From: Aerococcus christensenii
GTDB lineage: Bacteria > Bacillota > Bacilli > Lactobacillales > Aerococcaceae
Assembly: GCF_001543105.1 (NCBI RefSeq)
Contig: NZ_CP014159.1
Coordinates: 310,001-374,000 of the forward strand
DNA: 64,000 bases
Direction: 5' to 3'
Made by a program: the position numbers and the translations under genes. Positions within the stretch are counted from its first letter, which is position 1. Each line of letters opens with the position of its first letter. Shown one piece after another: positions 37,440 to 46,540 of the stretch. The notes under the pieces are model-generated. The model saw only the letters and a program-made list of their open reading frames with translations. It searched no databases and was not told where the DNA came from.

Positions 37440-37470
37440 GCATATCACGAATTTTTATCGAAAGGTTCCT

Positions 37471-37521
37471 AAAAAGCCAATAAAGGAAAGAAGCCTGATC
37501 GTCAGAGTTTTCTTTCCTTTA
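37471..37521 (-). terminator. Terminator of the amino acid ABC operon
   Basis: AAAGGAAAGAA pairs with TTCTTTCCTTT, followed on the minus strand by ATTGGCTTTTT. It begins 5 bases after the last permease stop codon. Confidence 0.7.
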
Positions 37522-37525
37522 TTTG

Positions 37526-38167
37526 TTAAAATTTTAATTGTTTAGAAAGTACAGATAACAAGAAACAAATTCCCCAATAACAGGCTGCCATAATCACAAA
37601 CATAGGAATCACTTGATTGGTATTCTGACCATAAATAATTCGCGCATTGTGAGTAAGTTCTGGCAAGGAAATAATAGTAGCTAAAGAGGTGTCCTTAATC
37701 AAAGCAATGAGTTGGCTAACCAAAGCAGATAGCATAGACCGAATCGCTTGAGGAAGAATAACATGGCCAATAGCTTGAGGATAAGTTAAGCCGGTAGAAA
37801 GAGCTGCCTCTGTCTGCCCCTTATCTACCGCTTCCATACCTCCACGAATAATTTCAGAGATCATTGCAGACTCGAAAACTGTCATTGCTGCAATCGCAGA
37901 CCAGAAAATATTCAAACGGAGTACCATTTGTGGCAGAGCAAAATAAGTAAAAAATATAATAAGAAGCAGCGGTAGATTGCGTATAATATCAATCACAAAA
38001 CCTACTCCCTTGGATAGGAAAGCAATCTTAAGATAGCGAATAATCCCTAAAAGCGTTCCAAACAAAAGACTGAGCAGAATTGTAATCACAGTCACTTGAA
38101 GGGTTACTCTTAAACCTTGCCAAAGGAAAGAAAGATTTGCCCATTGAAAAGCGCCTAAAAAATCCAT
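37526..38167 (-). CDS. Polar amino acid ABC transporter permease (second)
   Basis: A 213-aa permease of the His/Glu/Gln family with five probable helices. It has TVFESAMISEIIRGGMEAVD and the EAA loop (QTEAALSTGLTYPQAIGHVI, then LPQAIRSMLSALVSQLIAL) that contacts the ATPase. Part of a four-gene operon with glnQ, the binding protein and another permease, which it follows by 15 bases. Substrate is probably glutamate or glutamine, judged from family resemblance. Confidence 0.88.
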   Translation of the reverse strand: MDFLGAFQWANLSFLWQGLRVTLQVTVITILLSLLFGTLLGIIRYLKIAFLSKGVGFVIDIIRNLPLLLIIFFTYFALPQMVLRLNIFWSAIAAMTVFESAMISEIIRGGMEAVDKGQTEAALSTGLTYPQAIGHVILPQAIRSMLSALVSQLIALIKDTSLATIISLPELTHNARIIYGQNTNQVIPMFVIMAACYWGICFLLSVLSKQLKF

Positions 38168-38182
38168 AACATTCTCCCCTTT

Positions 38183-38827
38183 CTATTGTAGAGCTAAGTG
38201 CCGTTCTAACTTTTTCATCAAATAAGTCAGAGGAACGGTAATCACTAAGTAACACATTCCCACAAGGATATAAGATTCAAAAGTCGCAAAGGTTTCACTC
38301 GCAATAACGTCCCCATAATACATAATATCCAAGCCGGCGACCATTGCCAATACACTAGAATTCTTAACCAAATTAATAAATTGATTACCTAAAGGTGGAA
38401 GAGATAAACGAATAGCTTGAGGGAAAATAATATAGCGCATCACTTGCCGTTTAGTAAATCCTTGAGACAGTCCGACCTCTTTTTGACCCTCAGGAACGCT
38501 TTGAATGCCACCTTTCACAATATCTGCAATAAAAGCAGACGTATAAATAGTCAACCCAAAAAGTCCAGCTGTAAAGCCATTAATTTTAACAAAATAAAGG
38601 GGAATTACCACATAAAAGAACATGCAAATAACTAAAAGGGGAATATTTCTGAAAAATTCTACATAAATATTTCCTATTTTCCGAATACCCAAATACGTGG
38701 AAGTCTGCATCATCCCTATTAGACTACCGATAATGGTTGAAAAAAATAAGGCTAACAAACTAACTAACCACGTATTGCAAAAACCTGCCCACAAAAGAGA
38801 TGAATAAGTTTCTAATAAGTTAATCAA
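38183..38827 (-). CDS. Polar amino acid ABC transporter permease (first)
   Basis: A 214-aa permease with SLLALFFSTIIGSLIGMMQT, YVEFFRNIPLLVICMFF, and the EAA loop EGQKEVGLSQGFTKRQVMRY followed by IIFPQAIRLSLPPLGNQ. It pairs with the second permease as a heterodimer in glutamate/glutamine importers. It starts 2 bases after the binding-protein gene. Confidence 0.88.
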   Translation of the reverse strand: MINLLETYSSLLWAGFCNTWLVSLLALFFSTIIGSLIGMMQTSTYLGIRKIGNIYVEFFRNIPLLVICMFFYVVIPLYFVKINGFTAGLFGLTIYTSAFIADIVKGGIQSVPEGQKEVGLSQGFTKRQVMRYIIFPQAIRLSLPPLGNQFINLVKNSSVLAMVAGLDIMYYGDVIASETFATFESYILVGMCYLVITVPLTYLMKKLERHLALQ

Positions 38828-38829
38828 CT

Positions 38830-39672
38830 TTATTCCTCCTTTTCCGTCATAATCGACGAATCTTCTGCATCTTTAGGGAACCATTTGTCAAAAATCTTTT
38901 GGTAACTTCCATCAGCCACTAATTCATCCAAGGCTTCATTAATCGTATCTAGCCAAGCCTCTTGTCCTTTATCAACAGCTATGCCATAAGGATCTCTTGT
39001 ATAGATTCCTCCTACTAAGTGATAACCGGGGTTATTGGTCATAATTCCTAGTAAGATCGAATTATCTGTTGTCATAGCATCTCCTTGACCGGATTTGAGT
39101 GCTGTGAAAGCTTCCGAATAACTTTCCATTTCTAACGTTTTAACGCGAGGAGCTACTTCTTTGATCTTAGAAGCTGCGGTAGTCCCCTTAACGGTTAGCA
39201 CAATCTTTCCTTCATCCAAATCTGACAGAGACTGAATAGAAGAATTTTCTGGTACCATAACGGCTTGGCCAGCTTTAAAGTAAGTTTTTGAAAAATCTAA
39301 AATTTGTTTTCGTTTATCTGTTATCGTCATAGTGGCCATAATAGCATCAATATTTCCATTTTTGACTAATGGCACCCGCGTTTTAGCTGAAACTTCTACA
39401 AATTCTGCCTCAGCTTCAGGTCCAGCTATTTTTTTCGTTAAAGCCTTAGCGAGATCAATATCAAACCCCTCAATTTCTTGGTTTTTAATGCTGTAATAAC
39501 CAAAAAGATTAGTGTCAACTTTGACTCCCCAACGAATAATTGCTGGAGAACTTTCATGAATCCGTTCAGAGATATCCTCTGGTCGCTCTCCTTTATGGCA
39601 TCCACTCAAACTCATCAAAGCAAATAAAAGTGAAGCCATTCCTAAATTCTTGATTTTTTTTATTTGTCCCAT
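38830..39672 (-). CDS. Amino acid ABC transporter substrate-binding lipoprotein (Glu/Gln type)
   Basis: The 280-aa protein has a signal peptide ending in the lipobox LSGC (about residues 22-25), so it is anchored outside the cell. The mature part is a family 3 solute-binding protein: RWGVKVDTNLFGYYSIKN, EIEGFDIDLAKALTKKI, DAIMATMTITDKRKQILDFS, TVKGTTAASKI and GIAVDKGQEAWLDTINEAL. The FDIDLA and R-K-x-x-L-D-F-S motifs fit glutamate/glutamine binding. It begins 8 bases after glnQ. Confidence 0.9.
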   Translation of the reverse strand: MGQIKKIKNLGMASLLFALMSLSGCHKGERPEDISERIHESSPAIIRWGVKVDTNLFGYYSIKNQEIEGFDIDLAKALTKKIAGPEAEAEFVEVSAKTRVPLVKNGNIDAIMATMTITDKRKQILDFSKTYFKAGQAVMVPENSSIQSLSDLDEGKIVLTVKGTTAASKIKEVAPRVKTLEMESYSEAFTALKSGQGDAMTTDNSILLGIMTNNPGYHLVGGIYTRDPYGIAVDKGQEAWLDTINEALDELVADGSYQKIFDKWFPKDAEDSSIMTEKEE

Positions 39673-39680
39673 ACAGTCTC

Positions 39681-40418
39681 CTACTCTATGCCTTCTAAGG
39701 AAGAAATAAATTCTTTTGCCCGTTTAGAATTCGGACATTCAAAGAAATCTTCACTTGGCCGATCCTCTATAATTTCTCCATTAACCATAAAAATAGTTCG
39801 GGTGCTGACATGACGAGCAAATCGCATTTCGTGCGTAACCACAATCATTGTCATATGATCATCTCGTGCTAAGCTCTTCATAACATGGAGAACTTCCCCT
39901 ACCATTTCTGGATCTAAAGCCGAAGTAGGTTCGTCAAACAATAGCACTTTAGGCCGCATAGCTAGGCCTCTCGCAATAGCTACTCTCTGCTTCTGACCGC
40001 CTGAAAGTTGGCTCGGATAAGAATCTTTTTTATCCCACATATTCACACGTTTTAATAATTTTTCCGCGCGTTCATATGCTTCTTCTTTACTTTCTTTTAA
40101 AACTTTTACGGGAGCTAATGTGACATTTTCTAATACTGTCATATGTGGATAGAGTTCGAAATGTTGAAATACCATTCCAAAATCTCTGCGTATCTTTCGA
40201 ATATCACATTTTGAATCCGTCACATCCTGTCCATCACAATATAAATGTCCGGAAGAAATTTCTTCTAAAGCATTAATACAGCGAAGAAGAGTCGACTTTC
40301 CAGATCCAGAAGGTCCAATTAGGGTGACTACCTCACCTTCATCAATTTCTAAATTTATATTGTTTAAAGCATGAAAATCACCATAATATTTTTCTACATC
40401 TTTGAATTGAATAATCAA
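39681..40418 (-). CDS. glnQ: Amino acid ABC transporter ATP-binding protein (GlnQ type)
   Basis: The ATPase powers the importer encoded downstream. Motifs are Walker [11 protein letters not shown]-loop [16 protein letters not shown], signature [14 protein letters not shown], Walker [14 protein letters not shown] and the His switch VTHEM. AAGAGGTG lies about 6 bases before the TTG at 40418; a GTG three codons upstream is part of that site, so TTG is preferred. This gene leads the operon, with a promoter at 40489-40517. Confidence 0.92.
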   Translation of the reverse strand: MIIQFKDVEKYYGDFHALNNINLEIDEGEVVTLIGPSGSGKSTLLRCINALEEISSGHLYCDGQDVTDSKCDIRKIRRDFGMVFQHFELYPHMTVLENVTLAPVKVLKESKEEAYERAEKLLKRVNMWDKKDSYPSQLSGGQKQRVAIARGLAMRPKVLLFDEPTSALDPEMVGEVLHVMKSLARDDHMTMIVVTHEMRFARHVSTRTIFMVNGEIIEDRPSEDFFECPNSKRAKEFISSLEGIE

Positions 40419-40488
40419 CGCTTTCACCTCTTCTAGTGTTTTCTATCCATTCATGAATTCTTATAAAATTTGAGTGACAGATAAAAAA

Positions 40489-40517
40489 ATTGTACAAGTA
40501 TTCAATCAATAAGTCAA
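40489..40517 (-). promoter_or_regulatory. Predicted SigA promoter of the amino acid ABC operon
   Basis: On the minus strand TTGACT, 17 bases, TACAAT, about 70 bases before glnQ. Confidence 0.75.
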
Positions 40518-40550
40518 AATATTTCACACAATCCTTTCAAAAGTATAAAA

Positions 40551-40588
40551 CAAAAAAGCAGAGTGCCTCACGGGCATTCTCTGCTTTT
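40551..40588 (-). terminator. pdhD terminator
   Basis: A 14-bp stem (AAAAGCAGAGTGCC against GGCA-CTCTGCTTTT with one bulge) followed on the minus strand by TTTTTTGTTTT. Confidence 0.85.
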
Positions 40589-40599
40589 AAACTGTTTGT

Positions 40600-40629
40600 G
40601 AACTTTCTAATTAGGCTATTAGAAAGTTC
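40600..40629 (-). other. Second stem-loop after pdhD
   Basis: GAACTTTCTAAT pairs perfectly with ATTAGAAAGTTC around a 6-base loop, between the pdhD stop and its terminator. No T run; possibly protects the pdh mRNA 3-prime end. Confidence 0.6.
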
Positions 40630-40643
40630 AATTTATTTTTAAA

Positions 40644-42053
40644 TTACATGTGAATAGCTTGTCCTAAGACACCTTCAGCTGTATCCATCATAATTTCACC
40701 AAGTGATGGGTGACCATGGATGGTTAAAGTAATATCTTCTGCATTCATTCCGGCTTCAATTGCTAATCCAGCTTCAGCCATAACATCAGAAGCGCCTACT
40801 CCGACCATTTGTGCACCAACAATCACATGATCTTCTTTAGTAGCTACAAGGCGAAGGAATCCTTCTGTTTGATGTAAGGATAAGGCACGTCCATTTCCAG
40901 CTAATGGGAATTTCGTTGATTTAACATTCAAACCTTTTTCTTTGGCTTGTTTTTCTGTTAAGCCATAGGAAGCTACTTCTGGATCCGTGAAAGCAACAGA
41001 TGGCATTACACGGTAGTCTACTGCAGCAGGTTTCCCGGCAATAGCAGCTGCAGCCACTTTACCTTCATAAGAAGCCTTATGTGCTAAAGCAGCACCAGGA
41101 ACGATATCACCAATAGCGAAGATGTGATCTACACTTGTCCGGCCTTGATTATCAACTTCAATTAAGCCACGTTCATTCATTTTAACGCCGATAGCTTCTA
41201 ACCCTAAGTTTGAAGTATTGGGACGACGACCTACACAAACTAATACGTAGTCTGCAACGATTTCGTTAGCTTTGCCGTCTACTTCATATTTAACAGTTAC
41301 AGAATCTCCATTATCAATAGCTTCTTTAGCCATTGCTTTAACATGGATATCCATTCCTTTGGCTTTCATTCCTTTTTGAACAACAGCTACTAAGTCTTTT
41401 TCAAAGTTTGGCAAAATTTGTGCCGAGCCTTCTAGGATAGTGACTTGACTGCCTAAGTTTGCATAAGCAGACCCTAATTCAGACCCAATAACACCCCCGC
41501 CAATAACGACTAATTTCTTAGGAACTTCTTTTAAGTTCAAAGCGCCAGTGGAATCAATCACACGGCCACCAAATTTAAAGCCTTTAATTTGAATTGGAGT
41601 AGAACCAGTGGCAACAATCGCATTGTTGAAGCTATAAAGTTGATGAGTGTCATCTTTACCCATTACGGTTAATTCATGACTTCCATTAAAGTAAGCTTCC
41701 CCACGAATAATTTGAACCTTGTGTTTCTTAAGTAGCATTTCAACGCCACCTGTCAAGGTCTTAACCACTTTATTGTCTTTCCATTCTTGAGTCTTAGTGA
41801 AATCTAGAGTAGCTTTAGAATCTACCCCAAAGATTTCTGACCCATGATTAGCATTATGATAAGCATGTCCTGCTTGAATTAAAGCTTTTGATGGAATACA
41901 ACCTACATTTAAGCACACGCCACCAATATATTCCCGTTCAATAATGGCCACTTTTTGACCATCTTCAGCTGCACGAATAGCAGCTACGTATCCGCCAGGG
42001 CCAGCCCCAACGACAACGGTGTCTAACTCAATCGCCATTGCACCAACAACCAT
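40644..42053 (-). CDS. pdhD: Dihydrolipoamide dehydrogenase (E3)
   Basis: The 469-aa flavoenzyme reoxidises the lipoyl groups of E2, reducing NAD. It has the FAD motif [14 protein letters not shown], redox cysteines 47 and 52 in [15 protein letters not shown], the NAD motif [20 protein letters not shown], and [12 protein letters not shown] with the active-site His and Glu. The ATG at 42053 lies 11 bases after GGGAGG, and MVVG starts are common in lactic acid bacterial E3. It ends the pdhABCD operon. Confidence 0.96.
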   Translation of the reverse strand: MVVGAMAIELDTVVVGAGPGGYVAAIRAAEDGQKVAIIEREYIGGVCLNVGCIPSKALIQAGHAYHNANHGSEIFGVDSKATLDFTKTQEWKDNKVVKTLTGGVEMLLKKHKVQIIRGEAYFNGSHELTVMGKDDTHQLYSFNNAIVATGSTPIQIKGFKFGGRVIDSTGALNLKEVPKKLVVIGGGVIGSELGSAYANLGSQVTILEGSAQILPNFEKDLVAVVQKGMKAKGMDIHVKAMAKEAIDNGDSVTVKYEVDGKANEIVADYVLVCVGRRPNTSNLGLEAIGVKMNERGLIEVDNQGRTSVDHIFAIGDIVPGAALAHKASYEGKVAAAAIAGKPAAVDYRVMPSVAFTDPEVASYGLTEKQAKEKGLNVKSTKFPLAGNGRALSLHQTEGFLRLVATKEDHVIVGAQMVGVGASDVMAEAGLAIEAGMNAEDITLTIHGHPSLGEIMMDTAEGVLGQAIHM

Positions 42054-42070
42054 TTATCTGAAAACCTCCC

Positions 42071-43396
42071 TTAAGATTCCATTAATAATAATTCTGGATC
42101 AGCTAGCAAACGTGAAATTTCGTTTAAGAATTTTTGACCTGTCATGCCATCTACAATACGGTGGTCGAAGGTCAAAGATAATTTCAAGACACGTCCAACT
42201 GCTAATTCGCCGTTTTCATCTACAACTGGTTCTTGAACAATAGAGCCAAATCCTAGAATAGCTACTTCTGGGTAATTAATGATTGGGGTGAAGAATTCAC
42301 CACGCGCGGAACCAATATTAGAAATGGTAATTGTACCATTTGACATGTCATCAGGTTTTAATTTACCTGCATGAGCCAATTCAGCTTTTTCATTAATTTC
42401 ATCAGCAATATCAAACATCGACTTGCTATCTGCCCCATGAATAACTGGAACAAAGAGACCTTGTTCTGTATCTGTAGCAATTCCAACATTGTAGAAATGT
42501 TTAACGAGGAATTCATGAGCATTATCATCAACAGAAGCATTTAACATTGGATACTTCTTAGCAGCAGCTACTACAGCTTTTACTGCGTATGGTAAGAATG
42601 TTAACTTGGTATCACGTTCAGCAGCAATCCCTTTGAATTTCTTACGATGTGCCCAAAGTTTAGAAACTTCCACATTCTTGAATAAGGTAACATCTGGAGC
42701 AGTGTATTTAGAAGTTTCCATTGCTTTAGCGATAGCTTTACGCATTGGAGTCATCTTCACATGTTCTACTTGACCTTCGAAGTTTTGTGGAGCTGGAGCG
42801 GCTGGTGCGGCTTCAGCAGCAGGTGCTGCAGCGGCAGCTGGAGCAGCGGCAACGGCTACGCCACCTTGGAAGTTATCAATATCTTGACGTAAGATACGTC
42901 CATTTTTACCAGTACCTGGTACTTGTTTGATATCTACACCTTTTTCGCGCGCATATTGGCGAACAGATGGCATAGCTAAAATCAAACGATTTGGATCAAC
43001 AGCAACAGGTGCTGGTGTTGGAGCAACTGGGGCTGGGGCAGCAGGTGCAGCTGGTGCTGGTGTTGGAGCAGCTGGGGCTGGGGCAGGTGCTGGGGCAGCT
43101 TCTGCAGCCGGAGCAGCTTCTGCAGCCGGAGCAGCTTCTGCACTGTTATCTGGTAAACCTTCTCCTTCAAAGGAAATAAGAGGTTCCCCGACCATTGCAA
43201 CTTCCCCTTCTGGTACATAAATCTTAACGACTTTACCACTTACTGGGGCAAACACTTCTTCAACAGATTTATCGTTTTGAACTTCAACAATAACGTCTTC
43301 TTCTTTTACTTCGTCGCCTTCAGCAACATGCCAGCTAACAATCTCGCCTTCGCTCATGCCTTCGCCGACATCTGGCATATTGAAAATATAAGCCAT
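42071..43396 (-). CDS. pdhC: Dihydrolipoamide acetyltransferase (E2)
   Basis: The 441-aa core enzyme moves acetyl groups to CoA. One lipoyl domain (1-78, lipoyl Lys43 in QNDKSVEE), an Ala/Pro-rich linker (about 82-130), the peripheral subunit-binding domain ([20 protein letters not shown]), a second Ala/Pro linker, and a catalytic domain from about 210 to 441 with TFDHRIVDG near the end. The linker DNA contains an 18-bp tandem repeat. It starts 36 bases after pdhB. Confidence 0.96.
   Translation of the reverse strand: MAYIFNMPDVGEGMSEGEIVSWHVAEGDEVKEEDVIVEVQNDKSVEEVFAPVSGKVVKIYVPEGEVAMVGEPLISFEGEGLPDNSAEAAPAAEAAPAAEAAPAPAPAPAAPTPAPAAPAAPAPVAPTPAPVAVDPNRLILAMPSVRQYAREKGVDIKQVPGTGKNGRILRQDIDNFQGGVAVAAAPAAAAAPAAEAAPAAPAPQNFEGQVEHVKMTPMRKAIAKAMETSKYTAPDVTLFKNVEVSKLWAHRKKFKGIAAERDTKLTFLPYAVKAVVAAAKKYPMLNASVDDNAHEFLVKHFYNVGIATDTEQGLFVPVIHGADSKSMFDIADEINEKAELAHAGKLKPDDMSNGTITISNIGSARGEFFTPIINYPEVAILGFGSIVQEPVVDENGELAVGRVLKLSLTFDHRIVDGMTGQKFLNEISRLLADPELLLMES
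43095..43142 (-). repeat. 18-bp tandem repeat in the pdhC linker
   Basis: About 2.6 copies of an 18-base unit (GCAGCTTCTGCAGCCGGA on plus) encode repeats of AEAAPA in the first Ala/Pro linker. Copy number can change by slippage in frame, altering linker length only. Confidence 0.85.
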
Positions 43397-43432
43397 ATTT
43401 GCAAATCATCCCTTCTGTATTTATCCTAACTA

Positions 43433-44413
43433 TTAGAAGTTAATAGTTTTCTTAACGGCTTCCTTGATGTCTTCTACATTTGGTAACCAATCATTTTCAG
43501 CTAAACCAAATGGATAAACAGTATCTGGAGAAGCAACAAATTCTACAGGTGCTTCTAAGGAAAGAATATTCCGCATAGAGATTTCAGCAATAATATTGTT
43601 TCCAGCACCAGCTTCACGCTGTGCTTCTTGAACCATGACTACACGTCCTGTCTTTTGAACAGACTTGCCGATGGTTTCATAATCAACTGGAGAAACAGTT
43701 CTTAAGTCAATAACTTCAACAGAAATGTTTTCTTTTTCTAATTCTTCTGCTGCTTTGAGGGATTCACGTACCATGTAACCATAAGAAATGATTGTTACAT
43801 CTTTCCCTTCACGTGCGACATTTGCTTCACACAATGGAACGGTGTATTCTTCTTCAGGTACTTCTTCACGGAAAGAACGATACAATTTCATATGTTCTAG
43901 GAAGATGACTGGGTCATTATCACGAATAGCTGAGATTAAAAGTCCTTTAGCATCATAAGGGTTAGAAGGAATAACCACTTTAATACCTGGCGTTTGAACA
44001 AACAAACCTTCAACAGAGTCTGCGTGCATTTCTGGTGTATGAACACCACCACCAAATGGTGAACGAACAGTAATTGGGAAATTACGTGTTGCGCCATAAC
44101 GGAAGCGGTAACGAGACATTTGACCTGCAATAGAGTCCATTACTTCAAACACAAATGCGGAGAATTGAATTTCCATAATTGGACGGAACCCTTGTAAGCA
44201 TAGACCGATAGCTAAACCACCAATACCGGATTCAGATAATGGAGTATCGATAATACGGTCTTCACCATATTTATCAAACAAGCCTTTTGATGCACGGAAA
44301 ACCCCACCGTTCTTACCAACATCTTCACCAAATAGTAAGAGCTTGTCATTACGTGCCATTTCTTGATCCATCGCTTCAGTGATGGCTTCAATCATTGTTT
44401 TTCCTTTTGCCAT
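43433..44413 (-). CDS. pdhB: Pyruvate dehydrogenase E1 beta subunit
   Basis: The 326-aa subunit has [36 protein letters not shown], and the C-terminal domain with [12 protein letters not shown] and [12 protein letters not shown]. Together with E1 alpha it decarboxylates pyruvate with TPP. It begins 2 bases after pdhA. Confidence 0.96.
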   Translation of the reverse strand: MAKGKTMIEAITEAMDQEMARNDKLLLFGEDVGKNGGVFRASKGLFDKYGEDRIIDTPLSESGIGGLAIGLCLQGFRPIMEIQFSAFVFEVMDSIAGQMSRYRFRYGATRNFPITVRSPFGGGVHTPEMHADSVEGLFVQTPGIKVVIPSNPYDAKGLLISAIRDNDPVIFLEHMKLYRSFREEVPEEEYTVPLCEANVAREGKDVTIISYGYMVRESLKAAEELEKENISVEVIDLRTVSPVDYETIGKSVQKTGRVVMVQEAQREAGAGNNIIAEISMRNILSLEAPVEFVASPDTVYPFGLAENDWLPNVEDIKEAVKKTINF

Positions 44414-44415
44414 GC

Positions 44416-45519
44416 TTAGTCACTCTCCTTTGCTTCAAAAATAGCAATTTGTTCTTTGATATTTTGTCCTGGATTTTCAAACATGTACTTCAAGAAGTCA
44501 GAAACTTTTTGTTTAGGTTCAGCTTCAGCAGCTTTAATTGCTTCTTGAATTTCTTCTTTCAAGCTTTCAACATATTCTGTTTCTGTCTTTTCATCCCAAA
44601 GTCCCTTGTTTTCAAGGAAAGCACGGTAACGAATTAATGGTTCACGAGAAGTCCATAATTCAATATCTTCTTTTGTACGATAAATCTTAGGATCATCACC
44701 AGAAGTAGAGTGTGCGCCTAAGCGGTTTGTGATGGTTTCAACTAAAACAGGACCATTACCTGCTGCTACCCATTCACGTGCTTGTTTAGCAACTGCATAA
44801 ACAGCTAATGCATCGTTTCCATCTACTTGTACTCCAGGGAATCCCGCTGCAACTGCCTTTTGTGCTAAAGTTTTAGCAGCACTTTGTTTAAAGCGAGGTG
44901 TGGAAATCGCAAATCCGTTATTTTGAACAAAGAACACGATTGGAGCTTTGAAACGACCTGCATAGTTCCATGCTTCATAAGAGTCACCCTGGCTAGAACC
45001 ACCATCACCTGTATAAGTATAAGAAACATTCTTGGAGCCATTTAATTTTTGACCAACGGCATTCCCCATACCTTGCATTAATTGTGCCCCGATAATAATT
45101 TGTGGAGGCATTGCGTTCAAACCTTCTGGATATCTGTTTCCATCAACGTGACCACGTGACCAATGGAAAGCTTTTTCAATAGAAAGACCTTTAGCCACAA
45201 GTTCTGGGATATCACGATAACCTGGGAATAGCCAGTCACCTTCTTCAAAAGCATAAGAACTTGCCATTTGGGAAGCTTCTTGGCCATAAGTAGGTGCATA
45301 GAATCCTAAACGACCTTGACGAGAATAAGCCATAGAACGTTCGTGAAGAGTTCTAGAGAAGACCATTCTCTTCATCAATTCTACGAGTTGATCGTCTGTC
45401 AAATCAGGCATAATGTCAGGATTAACGACATTTCCTTCTTCGTCTAGTATGCGAACCATCTTAAATTGGTCAGCGATACCAGCCAGTTGTGCTTCATAAT
45501 CTACTGGTTGTTTTGCCAT
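44416..45519 (-). CDS. pdhA: Pyruvate dehydrogenase E1 alpha subunit
   Basis: The 367-aa subunit binds TPP through [18 protein letters not shown], ending in NN (residues 171-201), and has the phosphorylation-loop equivalent [17 protein letters not shown]. It heads pdhABCD. An AGGAATG-type site precedes the ATG, and the 383-base region upstream holds paired cre sites. The def gene diverges from the same region, matching the ykrB-pdhA neighbourhood of Bacillus. Confidence 0.96.
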   Translation of the reverse strand: MAKQPVDYEAQLAGIADQFKMVRILDEEGNVVNPDIMPDLTDDQLVELMKRMVFSRTLHERSMAYSRQGRLGFYAPTYGQEASQMASSYAFEEGDWLFPGYRDIPELVAKGLSIEKAFHWSRGHVDGNRYPEGLNAMPPQIIIGAQLMQGMGNAVGQKLNGSKNVSYTYTGDGGSSQGDSYEAWNYAGRFKAPIVFFVQNNGFAISTPRFKQSAAKTLAQKAVAAGFPGVQVDGNDALAVYAVAKQAREWVAAGNGPVLVETITNRLGAHSTSGDDPKIYRTKEDIELWTSREPLIRYRAFLENKGLWDEKTETEYVESLKEEIQEAIKAAEAEPKQKVSDFLKYMFENPGQNIKEQIAIFEAKESD

Positions 45520-45676
45520 CTGTACACATTCCTTTCTGAATAAAAACCTATTAAAAAGTGTATCTAAATTGTTCTAATCACTCTTCACTCTCTCAATTTA
45601 TCATCTTCCAAAATCAATTTCAACGAAACCTCTTCCAGATTTTAAACTTTCTATATTAATACAGCTCTCTTATATG

Positions 45677-45690
45677 TGAAAGCATTAACA
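45677..45690 (+). promoter_or_regulatory. CcpA cre-like site A
   Basis: TGAAAGCATTAACA matches the cre consensus TGWNANCGNTNWCA with one mismatch (CA instead of CG). It is the inverted partner of site B. Confidence 0.65.
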
Positions 45691-45699
45691 GAATATACA

Positions 45700-45713
45700 T
45701 GTTAACGCTTTCA
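45700..45713 (+). promoter_or_regulatory. CcpA cre site B
   Basis: TGTTAACGCTTTCA matches TGWNANCGNTNWCA at every defined position. With site A it forms a 17-bp inverted repeat separated by nine bases, so carbon catabolite control of pdh (or def) is likely. Confidence 0.75.
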
Positions 45714-45902
45714 CATTACCGTCGTTACACTGTTTGCTGAGGGAGCAGCTTCTTTTCAGTTCACTGTTCATCTGTTTTATTTCTGTTTCTTTTTTTATTC
45801 CTTGTTTATATAACATCCGACCTTTGACTTATTCTCTATTATTTGAGAAAATATGTTATTGTAAGACACGTGTTTGATCACGTAACGTTGAGGAGGAACT
45901 TT

Positions 45903-46481
45903 ATGTATTATATGAATGACATTACCAGAGACGGAGAGCCTGTCCTAAGACAAGTTTCTGAAAAAATCGAATTTCCTTTAACCAAAAAAGATTTGCAACT
46001 CGCCCATGATATGATGGAATATCTCTACAACAGTCAAGACCCTAAAATCGGTAAGGAAATGGGACTTCGCGCAGGGGTTGGCTTAGCTGCTCCACAAGTT
46101 GGTGTAGGTCGCCAAATGATAGCCTTATTAGTTCCGAAACTTGATCCAAACGCTTATGCTGACGATTTCGACCTAGAAAAAGTGATGGTCAATCCTAAAA
46201 TTGTGAGCCATTCCGCCGAAAAAATCTGTTTGAAAGAAGGCGAAGGCTGTCTCTCCGTAGATGACGATGTTCCTGGTTATGTTCCACGTTACGCGCGCAT
46301 TACCGTTACTTATCAAGATATACAAGGGAATTCCTACAAAAACCGTTTTAAAGGATATCCCGCTATTGTCCTCCAGCATGAAATCGATCACTTAAATGGT
46401 CATCTTTACTATGATCGAATCAATCATGAATCACCTTTTACATTGGAAGATTTAACTTATTTACTCGGTGAAGAATATTAA
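45903..46481 (+). CDS. def: Peptide deformylase (YkrB/DefB type)
   Basis: The 192-aa metalloenzyme removes the formyl group from nascent proteins. It has GVGLAAPQVG (motif 1), EGCLSV with Cys116 (motif 2), and QHEIDHLNG with His159 and His163 (motif 3), the three metal ligands. GVPGYVPR-type sequence DDVPGYVPRYARI is typical of the Bacillus YkrB form. The ATG at 45903 has a GAGGAGG site upstream. It diverges from pdhA and converges with coaBC. Confidence 0.96.
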   Translation: MYYMNDITRDGEPVLRQVSEKIEFPLTKKDLQLAHDMMEYLYNSQDPKIGKEMGLRAGVGLAAPQVGVGRQMIALLVPKLDPNAYADDFDLEKVMVNPKIVSHSAEKICLKEGEGCLSVDDDVPGYVPRYARITVTYQDIQGNSYKNRFKGYPAIVLQHEIDHLNGHLYYDRINHESPFTLEDLTYLLGEEY

Positions 46482-46491
46482 TAAAGGTGCT

Positions 46492-46538
46492 AAAAAGGCT
46501 GCTCTTTCTCTCTTAAAGGAAAGAACAGCCTTTTTTTC
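46492..46538. terminator. Convergent terminator of def and coaBC
   Basis: AAAAAGGCTG pairs with CAGCCTTTTT, with an inner CTTTC/GAAAG helix and T runs on both strands. Confidence 0.88.
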
Positions 46539-46540
46539 TC

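Larger units (their letters stand above)
45520..45902. promoter_or_regulatory. pdhA-def intergenic control region
   Basis: This 383-base stretch has no gene. It holds two cre sites facing each other (45677-45713) roughly 160-195 bases from pdhA and 190-225 bases from def. A TTGACT lies near 45826 on the def side, but no good -10 is correctly spaced; candidate pdh -10 hexamers (TATAAG near 45671) lack a clear -35. No riboswitch or other repeat was found. Confidence 0.6.

Noticed and set aside
42927..43239. Several open frames on both strands across the pdhC linker, rich in Gly/Ala/Val or Leu/Gln
   Set aside because: They are shadows of the Ala/Pro-coding repeat in pdhC, with low complexity and no ribosome binding sites.
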